Positions 16,029 through 25,570 of a stretch of DNA of 53,760 bases are shown in pieces. Location of the stretch: the NCBI GenBank assembly GCA_050178135.1, contig JBFXGJ010000012.1, positions 1-53,760 of the forward strand, read 5' to 3'. The translations under genes and the position numbers were made by a program. The notes beneath the pieces are model-generated. The model worked only from the letters and a program-made list of their open reading frames with translations. It did no database searches and was not told the origin of the DNA. The number at the start of each line of letters is the position of its first letter. Position 1 is the first letter of the stretch. The stretch comes from UBA288 sp050178135 (GTDB taxonomy: Archaea; Halobacteriota; Methanomicrobia; Methanomicrobiales; Methanospirillaceae).

Positions 16029-16040
16029 ACGGTTACCCCT

Positions 16041-17243
16041 TCAATCCGGTGCCGGGCCGGCGTCCGTCCTACTGCCGGCACGGAAGAGCCAGTTCTGGAA
16101 GACGATCGGCGTGATGATCGTGGTGATGAGGCTCATCAGCAGGATCGCCACGAAGATGTCCTGGCCGATAACGCCCTGGTTGAGGCCGATCAGTGCCACG
16201 ATCATCGCAACCTCGCCACGGGGGGCCATGCCGAAGCCAATGACCGCAGAATCCCGCCAGGAGTACCTGAAGAGACGGGCTGGGAGCCCACAGCCGATCA
16301 CCTTGGTCAGGATTGCGACGAGGGTGACGGCGACGACGAGCATCGCGATGCCCGGTGTCATGGCATGAAGGTCGACGATGATGCCGAGCGAGACGAAGAA
16401 GATGGCGGCGAAGATCACCTGGAGGTACTCGGCCCCCTCGCGCGGGTCCTTACTCTGGCAGAGGGTGATCTCCCTGCAGGAGACGCCGGCGATGAACGCG
16501 CCCACGATCGACGAGAGCCCGATAAGCTCGGCGACCATTGCGTAGAGGAAGGCGATTGCGAGCGCGGTGAGAAAGACGAACTCTGGGTACTGACGGGCAA
16601 GGGGCCGGCAGTCGAGCCGGGCGAGCAGGGGTGAGACGATCTGTAATCCCACCAGGAGGCCGAGGCCGATGAAGAGGACAGCGGCGACCAGGCTCGTCAC
16701 CAGGGTGGGGATCTCGAGCGAGCCCTTGATGGCGTCAGTCGTGATCCCGAGTACCAGGAGCGAGAGAACATCATCGATGACGGCGGCACCGATGATCGCC
16801 CGTGCTGCCGGCGAGTCGAGCCGGCCGAGCTCTTTCAAGACGTTCGCGGTGATCGCAATGCTCGTGGCGGTCAGGGCCGTTCCGACGAAGAGGGCCGATG
16901 CGGTCGAGTACCCGAGCATCGTCGTGGTGAGGTACCCTCCGACCCAGGGCACGATCACCCCGATCAACGCGATTACCATGTACCGTATGTCGGTCAGGTC
17001 ACGCAGGGAGAACTCGAACCCGATCACGAAGAGGAGGAAGATCGCACCGAGGTGGGCGAGGGACTGGACGAAGTCCGTGTAGGTGATGAGGCCGAGCACC
17101 GACGGTCCGACCAGGATCCCGACGAGGATCTCGCCGATGACCGCCGACTGGTTGATCCTCGAGGCGATCAAGTACCCGGCGATCGCCACGAAGAGAAGCA
17201 GGCTCATCTGGAACTCGATGGAACTCAGGATCGTCTCGTTCAT
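16041..17243 (-). CDS. Cation/proton antiporter, CPA2 family (NapA/KefB-like)
   Basis: A 400-residue membrane protein with about 12 to 13 TM segments. Signature regions are GEILVGILVGPSVLG in an early helix, TATSIAITANVLKELGRLDS, and AAVIDDVLSLLVLGI, whose adjacent Asp residues form the ion and proton site of CPA2 antiporters. The C-terminal MAPRGEVAMIVALIGLNQG is also typical. There is no regulatory TrkA domain. It probably exchanges Na+ or K+ for H+. It lies in front of a P-type ATPase gene on the same strand but with a 184-bp gap, so it may have its own promoter. Confidence 0.93.
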   Translation of the reverse strand: MNETILSSIEFQMSLLLFVAIAGYLIASRINQSAVIGEILVGILVGPSVLGLITYTDFVQSLAHLGAIFLLFVIGFEFSLRDLTDIRYMVIALIGVIVPWVGGYLTTTMLGYSTASALFVGTALTATSIAITANVLKELGRLDSPAARAIIGAAVIDDVLSLLVLGITTDAIKGSLEIPTLVTSLVAAVLFIGLGLLVGLQIVSPLLARLDCRPLARQYPEFVFLTALAIAFLYAMVAELIGLSSIVGAFIAGVSCREITLCQSKDPREGAEYLQVIFAAIFFVSLGIIVDLHAMTPGIAMLVVAVTLVAILTKVIGCGLPARLFRYSWRDSAVIGFGMAPRGEVAMIVALIGLNQGVIGQDIFVAILLMSLITTIITPIVFQNWLFRAGSRTDAGPAPD

Positions 17244-17426
17244 GACCCGCTCTTTCCCGGCCCCTGGTCATTGACCCCGAGGGGCTGCTGGGGGGTTTCC
17301 TTATCCCTCATCGTCATCTCTTCTCCATGGAACGGGAGGCGAGTTAGGGTTTCCCATGCAGCCGGGAGGCGCCTCTCGCGGACAGCTCCTGACCCAACTC
17401 ATGTGGGCGCCATCCGTTCCACCATG

Positions 17427-20120
17427 TCAACACATGCTGTGCGAGGGCCGACGAAACCGCTTGTAGATCTCCATCACGACCAGCACCGAGGTGGCGAGCG
17501 CGATCAGTGCGCCCCAGGCCTGCAGCGGGATCGGCCCGGTGTGAAGGGCGTCGGCCAGCACCGGGATGTACATCGCCAACGCGTTTATCGCTGCGGCGCC
17601 GATCACCGATGCGACGAGCAGCCAGTTGCGCGAGATGGGGATTCGGAACGCGGACGTCGTCTCTGATCGAGCGTTGAAGACATGGTAGTTCTCGAAGAGA
17701 ACGAAGAGGACCAGGAGCATGGTCCGTGCTACGTGTTCCTCGATACCCGACCCGAGAAGCCACGCCCAGACTCCAAACCCGACCAGGCTCATCGTCCCCG
17801 CAGCAAGCAGCGTCTCCTCGAGCATCAACCGGTCAAACAGCCCTTCTTCCGGTGGCCGGGGGGGACGATGCATGGTTCCGGGCTCGCCGGGCTCGAAGGC
17901 GAGGCCGATGTGCTGGATTCCATTCGTGACGATGTTGAGCCAGAGGAGCTGGACCGCTGCAAGTGGGAGCGGGAGGCTGGCGAGCGTCGAGAGGAGAAAG
18001 AGCAGCACCTCCGCCGAACCCGTGGCGACCAGGAGGTAGGTGACCTTGCGGACGTTGTCGTACGCGAACCGTCCTTCCTCGACCCCGGCGACGATCGAAC
18101 TGAACCGGTCGTCCGTGACGATCATGGAAGCGGTGTCCTTTGCGATGTCAGTCCCCGAGCCCATGGCGACGCCGATGTTCGCTCGTCGGAGCGCCGGGGC
18201 ATCGTTCACGCCATCGCCGGTTACGGCGACATAGTGCCCGAGCCGGAGCAGACCCTCGACGATCTCAAGCTTCTGGAGCGGTGCCACCCGGGCAAAGACC
18301 GAGGCGCTCCCCACCCTGTCGAGATACTCGGGCACCTCGATCGAGCCAAGGGTGTCGAGTTCGACCCCGGTCACGACGTCCTCCTCGTCCCTGGCGATGC
18401 CAAGAGTTCGGGCGATCGAGAGGGCTGTCGAGGGGTGATCTCCCGTCACCATCACCACGCGGATCCCTGCCTCCCGGCAGCGAGCGACCGATTCGGCCGC
18501 GTCGGGGCGGACAGGGTCGATGAAACCAGCGAGGCCGAGAAGTTCGAGGGGTGGCAGGTCCGAGATCCACTCTTCGGTGACGGCTCCCTCGGCGAGGGCG
18601 AGCACGCGGTACCCCTCTTTTGAGAGGGACTCGAAGGCACGCTCGATTCGCTCCGTATCGATAGGGACAGGACCGGCGATCGTTGCCATCGCTATGCAGT
18701 GCGGAAGCAATGTCTCGAGGGCGCCCTTCACGCAGATCCGCCGCTCTTCCTCCTCCTCGACGATAGCGGCGGCGTATCGTCGCTCGGACTCGTATGGGAT
18801 CTGGTGGACCAAGGTGACATTCGCACGGACCTCCTCGGGGTCGAGGCCGAGCTTGTACGCGAAGGCGAGAAAACCGATGTCGACCGAGTCGCCTCGGCTC
18901 ATCCACTGGTTACCGAACCGGGCCATTTCGGCATCGTTTGCAAGGACAGCTACGCTCCCGAACCGGTTCAGGAGGGCCCGTTCATCCGTGAGATCGATGC
19001 TTCCTCGGGCGTCCTCGACCGCGCCTTCGCCGGTGTAGCCGGTGCCGGTGACGGGGAAGATCGCTCCCGATGGGAGCCAGGTCAATCCGAGGGTCTGTTC
19101 GTTGACCGTCAGGGTCCCGGTCTTGTCGCTGGCGATACAGGTGCAGCTTCCCAGGCTCTCGACTGCCGTGATCCGCCGCACGATCACCGAGCGCCTGGCC
19201 ATTCGTGATGCCGCAACCGAGAGGACGACCGTGAGCGCGACGGGGAGCCCTTCCGGGATCGCGGATACTGCGAGGGCGACGACAAAGAAGAAGACATCGA
19301 TGAGGGGCATGCCGCGTGCGAATGAGATCGCACCGAGAATTGCACCCGCCCCAACGATACCGATCGTGACCTTGCGGGCGAACTGCTCCATCCTCTGGAC
19401 GAGCGGTGGTTTCGCCCCTTCAACAGTCGCGATGGACCGGGCGATCCGCCCCATCTGCGTATAACTGCCGGTTGCCACGACGATCCCCGTCCCCCTTCCG
19501 TAGGTGACCGTGCTGCCGGCGAAGGCCATCGTCCACCGGTCCGCAACCGGAGTCTCGTCCGGGAGCCCGTCACCGACCCCCTTCTCGACGTCGGCCGACT
19601 CCCCGGTGAGCAGGGACTCGTCGACCCGGAGGTCCCGAGCCTCCAGGAGACGCAGGTCAGCAGGAAGGCGGCGACCGGACTCGAGGAGGACTACGTCGCC
19701 CGGAACCAGGTCTTCAGAGGGCACCTCGTGGGCTCGGCCCGACCGCAGGACCGTTGTCGAGGTCGTGAGGAGGGACCGGAGCGTCTTTGCGCTCTGCTCC
19801 GCCTTCCACTCCTGGAGCGTCCCGACAATGGCGTTGACCAGGACAACGACCAGGATGAAGACGGCATCGGTCACGTCCCCGATTGCGAGGGAGATGCCGG
19901 CAGCGATGAGGAGAATATAGATCAGGGGACTCTTGAACTGGTTGAAAAAGAGGGCAAGTGGGGAAGGCGGGGGTCGCTCCGGGAGCCGGTTTGGACCGAA
20001 CCGCTGGAGGCGCCGTTCCACTTCCATCTCGTCAAGCCCAGCCGGGCCCGACGTGAGGCGTTCGAACAGCGTCGTCCTGTCGAACGCATGCCATGCGATC
20101 GACTCCTCTTCGAATGACAT
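17427..20120 (-). CDS. Cation-transporting P-type ATPase (type II, Ca2+-like)
   Basis: About 897 residues from the ATG at 20120; the 46 residues upstream in the open frame are not like the family. The N-terminus SIAWHAFDRTTLFERLTSGPAG and RLQRFGPNRLPE is the cation_ATPase_N domain. Actuator motif LLTGES, TM4 ion-site segment SAIPEGLPVALTVVLS, phosphorylation motif SDKTGTLTVNE, and hinge GDGVNDAPALRRANIGVAMG are all intact. Six TM segments follow at the C-terminus. The PEGLP motif points to Ca2+ or Na+ rather than heavy metals. It should pump cations across the cytoplasmic membrane at the cost of ATP. Confidence 0.95.
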   Translation of the reverse strand: MSFEEESIAWHAFDRTTLFERLTSGPAGLDEMEVERRLQRFGPNRLPERPPPSPLALFFNQFKSPLIYILLIAAGISLAIGDVTDAVFILVVVLVNAIVGTLQEWKAEQSAKTLRSLLTTSTTVLRSGRAHEVPSEDLVPGDVVLLESGRRLPADLRLLEARDLRVDESLLTGESADVEKGVGDGLPDETPVADRWTMAFAGSTVTYGRGTGIVVATGSYTQMGRIARSIATVEGAKPPLVQRMEQFARKVTIGIVGAGAILGAISFARGMPLIDVFFFVVALAVSAIPEGLPVALTVVLSVAASRMARRSVIVRRITAVESLGSCTCIASDKTGTLTVNEQTLGLTWLPSGAIFPVTGTGYTGEGAVEDARGSIDLTDERALLNRFGSVAVLANDAEMARFGNQWMSRGDSVDIGFLAFAYKLGLDPEEVRANVTLVHQIPYESERRYAAAIVEEEEERRICVKGALETLLPHCIAMATIAGPVPIDTERIERAFESLSKEGYRVLALAEGAVTEEWISDLPPLELLGLAGFIDPVRPDAAESVARCREAGIRVVMVTGDHPSTALSIARTLGIARDEEDVVTGVELDTLGSIEVPEYLDRVGSASVFARVAPLQKLEIVEGLLRLGHYVAVTGDGVNDAPALRRANIGVAMGSGTDIAKDTASMIVTDDRFSSIVAGVEEGRFAYDNVRKVTYLLVATGSAEVLLFLLSTLASLPLPLAAVQLLWLNIVTNGIQHIGLAFEPGEPGTMHRPPRPPEEGLFDRLMLEETLLAAGTMSLVGFGVWAWLLGSGIEEHVARTMLLVLFVLFENYHVFNARSETTSAFRIPISRNWLLVASVIGAAAINALAMYIPVLADALHTGPIPLQAWGALIALATSVLVVMEIYKRFRRPSHSMC

Positions 20121-20701
20121 TGCCGGTATACTTCGGAGAATGGCCCGGTAATAATTTGAATGTATGCTCGTGCTCCGACGGGTGTAAAAAAGGTTCGTCC
20201 CCGGGCATCCGGAAATACGACCCGGTTCCATGACGAATGGCCCGGAGCGACTGCTCACCGCCTCGTCCGGCGATGGACGAGTCGGCGACAGGATGGAAAC
20301 GCTCGGGGCTGGCTCATCGGTGTTCGGTTCTCCCGGGGATATCCCGCCCGGCCTTGAGATGAATGTTTATATGCTCTCCGGGTAAGGTATAAACAACCTG
20401 CTTGATCCGCGTGGGGCGTGGCCAATATCTCTCGTACCCCTCCACCGATCAGCACCTCTTCCGATGCTCTCACGAGCGACGGCGATGTCCGTCGGGCGTG
20501 GAAGACGCCGAACCGGGGCAGGGTGGTCACCCCGCCCGGTGATACCGGTTCTCCGGAGATGGGTGCGTTCGGCAGCGCGGTACGTGCCGGGTTCGACCCC
20601 TGCTGGTCGGAGGTTGTCCACCGGGCCCGCGGGTGGGCCATGAGAGCACGAGTTCGAAAACGCGAGACGCGGTCCAGCAAGACAGGACCAGGACAGACAC
20701 C
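20121..20701 (+). other. Long intergenic region with the rnj promoter and a ~300-nt leader
   Basis: No convincing protein gene is present. A TATA-like TTTATATG at 20366-20373 would start a transcript near 20398, leaving about 300 nt of untranslated, GC-rich and pairing-rich sequence before the RNase J ATG. I looked for the conserved cores of RNase P RNA and SRP RNA and did not see them. It may be a structured leader or a small RNA. The first 240 bp contain only the ATPase promoter region. Confidence 0.4.
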
Positions 20702-22039
20702 ATGGAGATAGAGATAATCGCCGTCGGCGGCTACGAGGAAGTAGGGCGAAACATGACCGCCGTTCGGTGCGGCAAGGAGATCGTCATCTTCGACATGGGC
20801 CTCCGCCTCGACCAGCTGATGGTCCACGAGGACGCAGAGGTCGACACCATGCACTCCCTTGACCTGATCCAGATCAAGGCGATACCGGACGACACCGTCC
20901 TCCAGGCAGTCCCGGGGACCGTGAAGGCGATCGTCTGCTCGCATGGTCACCTCGACCATATCGGCGCCATACCGAAACTTGCGCACCGTTACAAGGCGCC
21001 GATCATCGCCACACCGTATGCGACGGAACTGATCCGCCAGCAGATCCAGGGGGAGAAGAAATTCCGGGTGGAGAACGCGCTCATCCCGATGAAGGCCGGG
21101 CAAAGGCACACGGTCTCCCGGAGCCTCGTGCTGGAGTTCGTGCGGACGCAGCACTCGATCATCGACACAGTCACCCCGGTGCTCCATACCCCCCATGGGG
21201 CAATTGTCTACGCCTGCGACTTCAAGCTGGACCGGACGCCGGTCATCGGCGCCGCACCGGACTTCGCCCGGTTTCGAGAGCTCGGGAAGGAAGGGGTCCT
21301 TGCCGTCATCGTGGAGTGCCCGTACATCCAGCACCCAGGACGATGCCCGAGCGAGCGGATCGCCGGCAACCTCGTGCGGGACGTATTGACCAGCTACGAG
21401 GATGATAAGAACGCGATCATCGTCTCTGCCTTCTCCTCCCACATCTCCCGGGTGAAGATGATAGCGGAGTGCGCAGAGGCGATCGGGCGCAAACCCGTGC
21501 TGCTCGGACGTTCGATGGAGAAATACGGACTGACTGCCGAACGGATGAAGTTTGTCTCGCTTCCGAAGACGACGAGCGTCTTCGGTAACCGGCGGGTGAT
21601 CGACCGAATGATGCGCCGCATGATGAAGGAGGGCAAGGAGCAGTTTCTTCCCATCGTCACCGGCCACCAGGGCGAGCCCGGGGCACTGCTCACCCGCCTC
21701 GCTCATGGAGACACACCGTACCAGCTCTCGAAGGGCGACAAGGTGCTCTTCTCCGCGAACGTCATCCCGAACCCGCTCAACCACGCGAACCGGGCAGAGA
21801 TCGAGCTCCTCCTCGAACGAGCCGGTGCCCGGATCTTCACCGATCTGCACGTGAGCGGCCATGCCTACCGGGAGGACCACTACGAGTTCATGCACCTGCT
21901 CCAGCCCCAGCACATCATCCCCGCGCACGGGGATCTCTCCATGGCTTCGAAGTATGTGCAGTTCTCCGGCGAGCTTGGATACACCCTGAACGATACCGTC
22001 CACCCGATGACAAACGGCCAGCGGCTCCGGGTCAACTGA
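20702..22039 (+). CDS. rnj: Ribonuclease J, beta-CASP metallo-beta-lactamase
   Basis: About 445 residues from the ATG at 20702; the open frame extends upstream but has no family resemblance there. Motifs are the N-terminal EIEIIAVGGYEEVGRNMTAV, the metal site HGHLDHIGA, the Asp in VYACDFKLDRTP, and the beta-CASP features SAFSSHISR and HVSGHAYREDHYEF plus the final HGD of IIPAHGDLSM. Archaeal RNase J has 5'-to-3' exonuclease activity and acts in RNA decay. The gene ends in a long hairpin terminator and seems monocistronic. Confidence 0.95.
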   Translation: MEIEIIAVGGYEEVGRNMTAVRCGKEIVIFDMGLRLDQLMVHEDAEVDTMHSLDLIQIKAIPDDTVLQAVPGTVKAIVCSHGHLDHIGAIPKLAHRYKAPIIATPYATELIRQQIQGEKKFRVENALIPMKAGQRHTVSRSLVLEFVRTQHSIIDTVTPVLHTPHGAIVYACDFKLDRTPVIGAAPDFARFRELGKEGVLAVIVECPYIQHPGRCPSERIAGNLVRDVLTSYEDDKNAIIVSAFSSHISRVKMIAECAEAIGRKPVLLGRSMEKYGLTAERMKFVSLPKTTSVFGNRRVIDRMMRRMMKEGKEQFLPIVTGHQGEPGALLTRLAHGDTPYQLSKGDKVLFSANVIPNPLNHANRAEIELLLERAGARIFTDLHVSGHAYREDHYEFMHLLQPQHIIPAHGDLSMASKYVQFSGELGYTLNDTVHPMTNGQRLRVN

Positions 22040-22095
22040 CGGCAGGATATGCCGGGGACGAAGGGACCGTTCCTGCCGTCATCGCGTCTATTTTT
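22037..22095 (+). terminator. Hairpin terminator of rnj
   Basis: TGACGGCAGGA (22037-22047) and TCCTGCCGTCA (22071-22081) form a perfect 11-bp stem with a 23-nt loop; the stop codon is its first three bases. A T-rich run follows at 22091-22095. Confidence 0.6.
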
Positions 22096-22210
22096 CGTGA
22101 TGCCGCGCTTCGATACGATCCTGCTCCCCTGATTTCGCCGAAGGATTCAAGTCTCTTTACCGTAGGGAGATGACGAAGCGCCGCTCTGGGTGGAAAAAGA
22201 GGATTCCGGG

Positions 22211-24523
22211 TCAGGCCCGGAGGTTGAAGTCCATCCAGTTCAGGTTCATGTAGTCCATCGGGAACTGGAACCGGAGGGTATGGGTGCCGGCGGGGAGGTC
22301 GATCAGGGTGTCGACGGTGGTGAAGTACTCCCATTCGCGGGTGTAGGGAACGGTGACGTTGGCGGCGATCGTTGTCACCGTCTTCGGAACGGCGACCCTC
22401 GTCCGGGGCACCGCCTCGCCGTCGAGGTAGACCTCGAAATGCCGCCCCGTCCGGTTCGACGAGACGCGGGCGTTCATGTCGTAGGTGCCGGCGGTGGCGA
22501 CATTCACGGTGTAGGTGAGGAACTCGCCGGCGCGGATCCAGCCGACGTTCGGGGTGGTGTCACCGGTATCGATCCGCTCGATGTCGACGTCGTCCTGGCG
22601 GTAGGTCCTTCCCTCGTTGCCCGGCGTCGTGTCGTGGTAGGCGACCCCTTCGCCGCCCTGATCATAGTCCTCTGCCTGGACGCGCCCGGGCAGGGTCATC
22701 GGAACAAAGGGCGATGGCGTCGGTGAGGACGTCACCGTCGGGGTGGGCGTCACCGTTACCGTCGGTGTCGGGGTGACGTTTCCGACCGTGACGTTCTTCG
22801 AGATGCTGCTGGTGCCGTAGGGATTCGAGACGGTAAGGGTGACCGTGTGGGTGCCGGTGCGGGCGAAGACCTGGGTTGGGTTCCGTGCCGTGGTCCAGGC
22901 GAACCCGCCGAAGTCCCAGCGCCACGACGTCGGGTCGCCGGTCGAGGTGTCGGTGAACCGGACATAGAGCGGCGCCTTTCCGGCATCCCGGTTCATCGTG
23001 AAGTTCGCCACCGGCGCCCGGGGGTCGCCGCCGACGGTGACGTACGCCAACTTCGAGACCGAGACAGAGCCGATCGGGGTCCAGGCTGTCAGGTTCACGG
23101 AATAGGTGCCGGCCTGAGGGTAGGTATGGACCGGGTGCTGGTCGGTGGACGAGGCGCCGTCGCCGAACTGCCACCACCAGTGGAAGGGCGACGGGCCCGA
23201 CTGGTCGGTGAACTGGACGGCGAGCGGTGCGGGCCCGGAGGTGGTGTTCGCCGTAAAGTTCGCGACGGGGGTCGGCGCAGGGCCGATCGGGTCGGTCACC
23301 CGGATGTAGTGGTACTCGGTCTTCGTCCCGGTGCGTCCCTCGCCGTCCGAGACGGTGAGGGAGACGGTGTAGAGCCCGGGATGCTCGTAGATGTGGGACG
23401 GGTACTGCAGTTCGGAGGTGCCCCCGTCACCGAAGTCCCAGCGCCAGGAGGCAGCGCCGGCGGTGTAGTCCAGGAACTGGACCGTGTGCGGCGCCGTGCC
23501 GGACTGGGGGTATCCGACGAAGGACGGAGTCAATCCGGACGGCGCACGGTGGAAGACCTCGATAGATATGGACGTCGGGTTTACACCCCGCGTCCTTGGT
23601 GAACGATCCCCATTGACCTGTGGAGGCTGGGTATCATGCTGATTCCCTGTTGCGACGTACAGAGTGCTCCCGTCGGGGGTGATTGCAATCCCGGTGGGAT
23701 TGAGGAATGTGTAGTCGACGGAGGCAATCGGATTGGTGCTGGTTGCTGGGTCGAAGATCTTCACGACCCCATACCCTCCCGGTGTTCGTACTGATGTCTG
23801 CTCGATTAATTGCAGACCCGAGACCAAGATCTGTCCCGTCAGTGGATCGACGGCGGCATCGAACGGGTGATAGAGATCGTTTAAAGACGAAGCCTCGAAC
23901 ATATCGGGGTTGAAGACGGATCCGATACCACCAACACTGGAGACACCGACCGTCTGGGAGCCGAAACCGGTTGCACCACTCTTCAGATTATCTAGAGCGA
24001 ATGACGGGCCGATGTAGTCACCACCCCGGTTAAATTTGAAAATTACATTGACGGAGTTATAGGATCCGAAGATATAGATTTCATCATTACTGGTGATCCC
24101 TACATCGTAGTACGTGAAGCCTGTGGATGAATTAACCAAGAGCCTCTTCTTCTCCTGTCCGGATCGGTCGAATATTATTGCAGGATATGGAGTGTTCTCA
24201 ATCACAACGATGACGAAATCCGACGAGTTTACAGCGATTCCCTTGGGACTGACGTAAGGTCCCAGTCCCTGCAACGTTGTCAGCTGGTTGCTTGTCAGGA
24301 ATGGAGTTGGACCGCTACCATCGGGACTAAAGGTCGAGACAGTCTGTCCGTATTGATCAGTGACGAAGAGATGTCCAGTGTGGTTAACCGCCAGATAAGG
24401 TTCCGAGATCTGCTGGTACAATGGGAGAGTGCCGGCGTGAGTCCACTGTACCGCCGCTACTGCCCCCGCGCCCGAGGCGAGCGCGAGGAGGAGCAGGAGG
24501 GCGAGAACGATGCGATGCTGCAT
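22211..24523 (-). CDS. Secreted beta-propeller, PKD-repeat and carbohydrate-binding-module protein
   Basis: A 770-residue exported protein. Signal peptide at 1-25 (LALLLLLALASGAGAV), an NHL-like beta-propeller at about 28-330, three PKD domains at about 330-590 (each with WRWDFGDGG- or WWQFGDGAS-like cores), a Thr/Pro linker (TPTPTVTVTPTPTV) and a C-terminal CBM6/CBM35-like module (about 615-770: AEDYDQGGEGVAYHDTTPG, GWIRAGEFLTYTVNV). It probably sits on or outside the cell and binds glycans. No membrane anchor is visible. The part encoding the propeller is visibly richer in A+T than the PKD/CBM part, suggesting a mosaic origin. The gene is monocistronic. Confidence 0.88.
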   Translation of the reverse strand: MQHRIVLALLLLLALASGAGAVAAVQWTHAGTLPLYQQISEPYLAVNHTGHLFVTDQYGQTVSTFSPDGSGPTPFLTSNQLTTLQGLGPYVSPKGIAVNSSDFVIVVIENTPYPAIIFDRSGQEKKRLLVNSSTGFTYYDVGITSNDEIYIFGSYNSVNVIFKFNRGGDYIGPSFALDNLKSGATGFGSQTVGVSSVGGIGSVFNPDMFEASSLNDLYHPFDAAVDPLTGQILVSGLQLIEQTSVRTPGGYGVVKIFDPATSTNPIASVDYTFLNPTGIAITPDGSTLYVATGNQHDTQPPQVNGDRSPRTRGVNPTSISIEVFHRAPSGLTPSFVGYPQSGTAPHTVQFLDYTAGAASWRWDFGDGGTSELQYPSHIYEHPGLYTVSLTVSDGEGRTGTKTEYHYIRVTDPIGPAPTPVANFTANTTSGPAPLAVQFTDQSGPSPFHWWWQFGDGASSTDQHPVHTYPQAGTYSVNLTAWTPIGSVSVSKLAYVTVGGDPRAPVANFTMNRDAGKAPLYVRFTDTSTGDPTSWRWDFGGFAWTTARNPTQVFARTGTHTVTLTVSNPYGTSSISKNVTVGNVTPTPTVTVTPTPTVTSSPTPSPFVPMTLPGRVQAEDYDQGGEGVAYHDTTPGNEGRTYRQDDVDIERIDTGDTTPNVGWIRAGEFLTYTVNVATAGTYDMNARVSSNRTGRHFEVYLDGEAVPRTRVAVPKTVTTIAANVTVPYTREWEYFTTVDTLIDLPAGTHTLRFQFPMDYMNLNWMDFNLRA

Positions 24524-24746
24524 ACAGGCGGGTTGGGTGCTGAGGTCTTAGTCTTTGCTCATCTCCGTCGGCTTACCCTCCGCACCCCCGGTGTTTTCAT
24601 CCAACCGGCACTTCTCCTCTGACTCCGGCGGTCATCCTTATACGGCGATATCGCCGGGGATACGCTCATCAGGATCGTGCGCCATACTTCGATCTGTACG
24701 GGACGGGAGAGGAACCGGCCCCACGTCGTCCACCAGGAGAAGAGAG

Positions 24747-25523
24747 ATGGTCGCACAGGCGGAACAGGGACCGATCGCGGAAGACGAGACGGATCGGCCA
24801 GGCATCCAGGAGGAGGAGAAGCCCGCGTCCTCGGAGGACCTCCTCCGTGCCCTCCCCGAGACGACCGTTCTCACCCTGCCGCTCATACTCATGACAATGA
24901 TCGCCACCGTCGTGGCGCTGGTCGGGCTCTTCAACAACAACGTCGCCGTCATCGTCGGCGCCATGGTCGTCTCCCCGCTCCTCACGCCGATCACGGGTTT
25001 TATCCTCGAACTCTCCCTGGGCCGGCCCCACCGGGCACTCGCCAGCCTCAAGGTGCTGATCGTGCTGATCGTCCTGGTCGTCGCCCTCTCCGCCGTGATA
25101 ACCGCCGTCCTGTACGCGATGGGGCCGGTCAACCTGACGCCGCAGATCCTCGACCGGTTCGAGCGTCGCGAGTCCTACCTGGTGATGGCCGTCCTGCTCG
25201 GCTTCGCCGCGATGCTCGCCCAGGTTCGGGGGTTCCACGAGAGCCTCGTCGGGATCGGGATCTCGCTCTCCCTGCTGCCGCCCGCCGCCGTCGCCGGCAT
25301 CGCCCTCGCCCTCTTCAGGACGAACGCACTCTCCGCCCTCGCCCTCTCGATCGACAACGTCATCGGCGTGATGATCGGCGGGTTTCTCGGGATCTTCTTC
25401 TTCAAGATCGGACCTGCCGGCTGGGAGAGAAAGGAGAAGGCGCGCTCAATCCTGCTCCGTGCCTTTATCGTGCTGGTGGCACTCCTCCTCCTCCTCTTCC
25501 TGAACCTCCGTGTCACGGCATGA
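24747..25523 (+). CDS. DUF389 family membrane protein
   Basis: About 258 residues from the ATG at 24747, behind the purine-rich GGAGAAGAGAG. After an acidic cytoplasmic N-terminus come six TM segments. The family core is NNVAVIVGAMVVSPLLTPI, followed by LGRPHRALASLK, and later GIGISLSLLPPAAVAGIAL and SIDNVIGVMIGGFLGIF. DUF389 (TIGR00341-like) proteins occur widely in archaea and have no established transport substrate. The next gene starts 47 bp downstream on the same strand but is of an unrelated kind. Confidence 0.9.
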   Translation: MVAQAEQGPIAEDETDRPGIQEEEKPASSEDLLRALPETTVLTLPLILMTMIATVVALVGLFNNNVAVIVGAMVVSPLLTPITGFILELSLGRPHRALASLKVLIVLIVLVVALSAVITAVLYAMGPVNLTPQILDRFERRESYLVMAVLLGFAAMLAQVRGFHESLVGIGISLSLLPPAAVAGIALALFRTNALSALALSIDNVIGVMIGGFLGIFFFKIGPAGWERKEKARSILLRAFIVLVALLLLLFLNLRVTA

Positions 25524-25570
25524 CCGGGGAGAGGAAAAGCCCTAATAGGGATCTCCCCCATCTTGGATCG

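Noticed and set aside
20374..20701. Possible RNase P RNA or SRP RNA in the rnj leader
   Set aside because: The conserved cores of both RNAs (the GAGGAAAG block and the GGAAG tetraloop with adjacent AGCA) are not seen on either strand.
20418..20711. 97-codon open frame upstream of rnj
   Set aside because: No family likeness, Ser/Arg/Pro-rich, and it overlaps the RNase J start; treated as leader sequence.
20255..22003. 582-codon open frame antisense to rnj
   Set aside because: Composition-driven shadow of a GC-rich gene: His/Asp/Arg-rich, no domain pattern, while the plus-strand frame is a clear RNase J.
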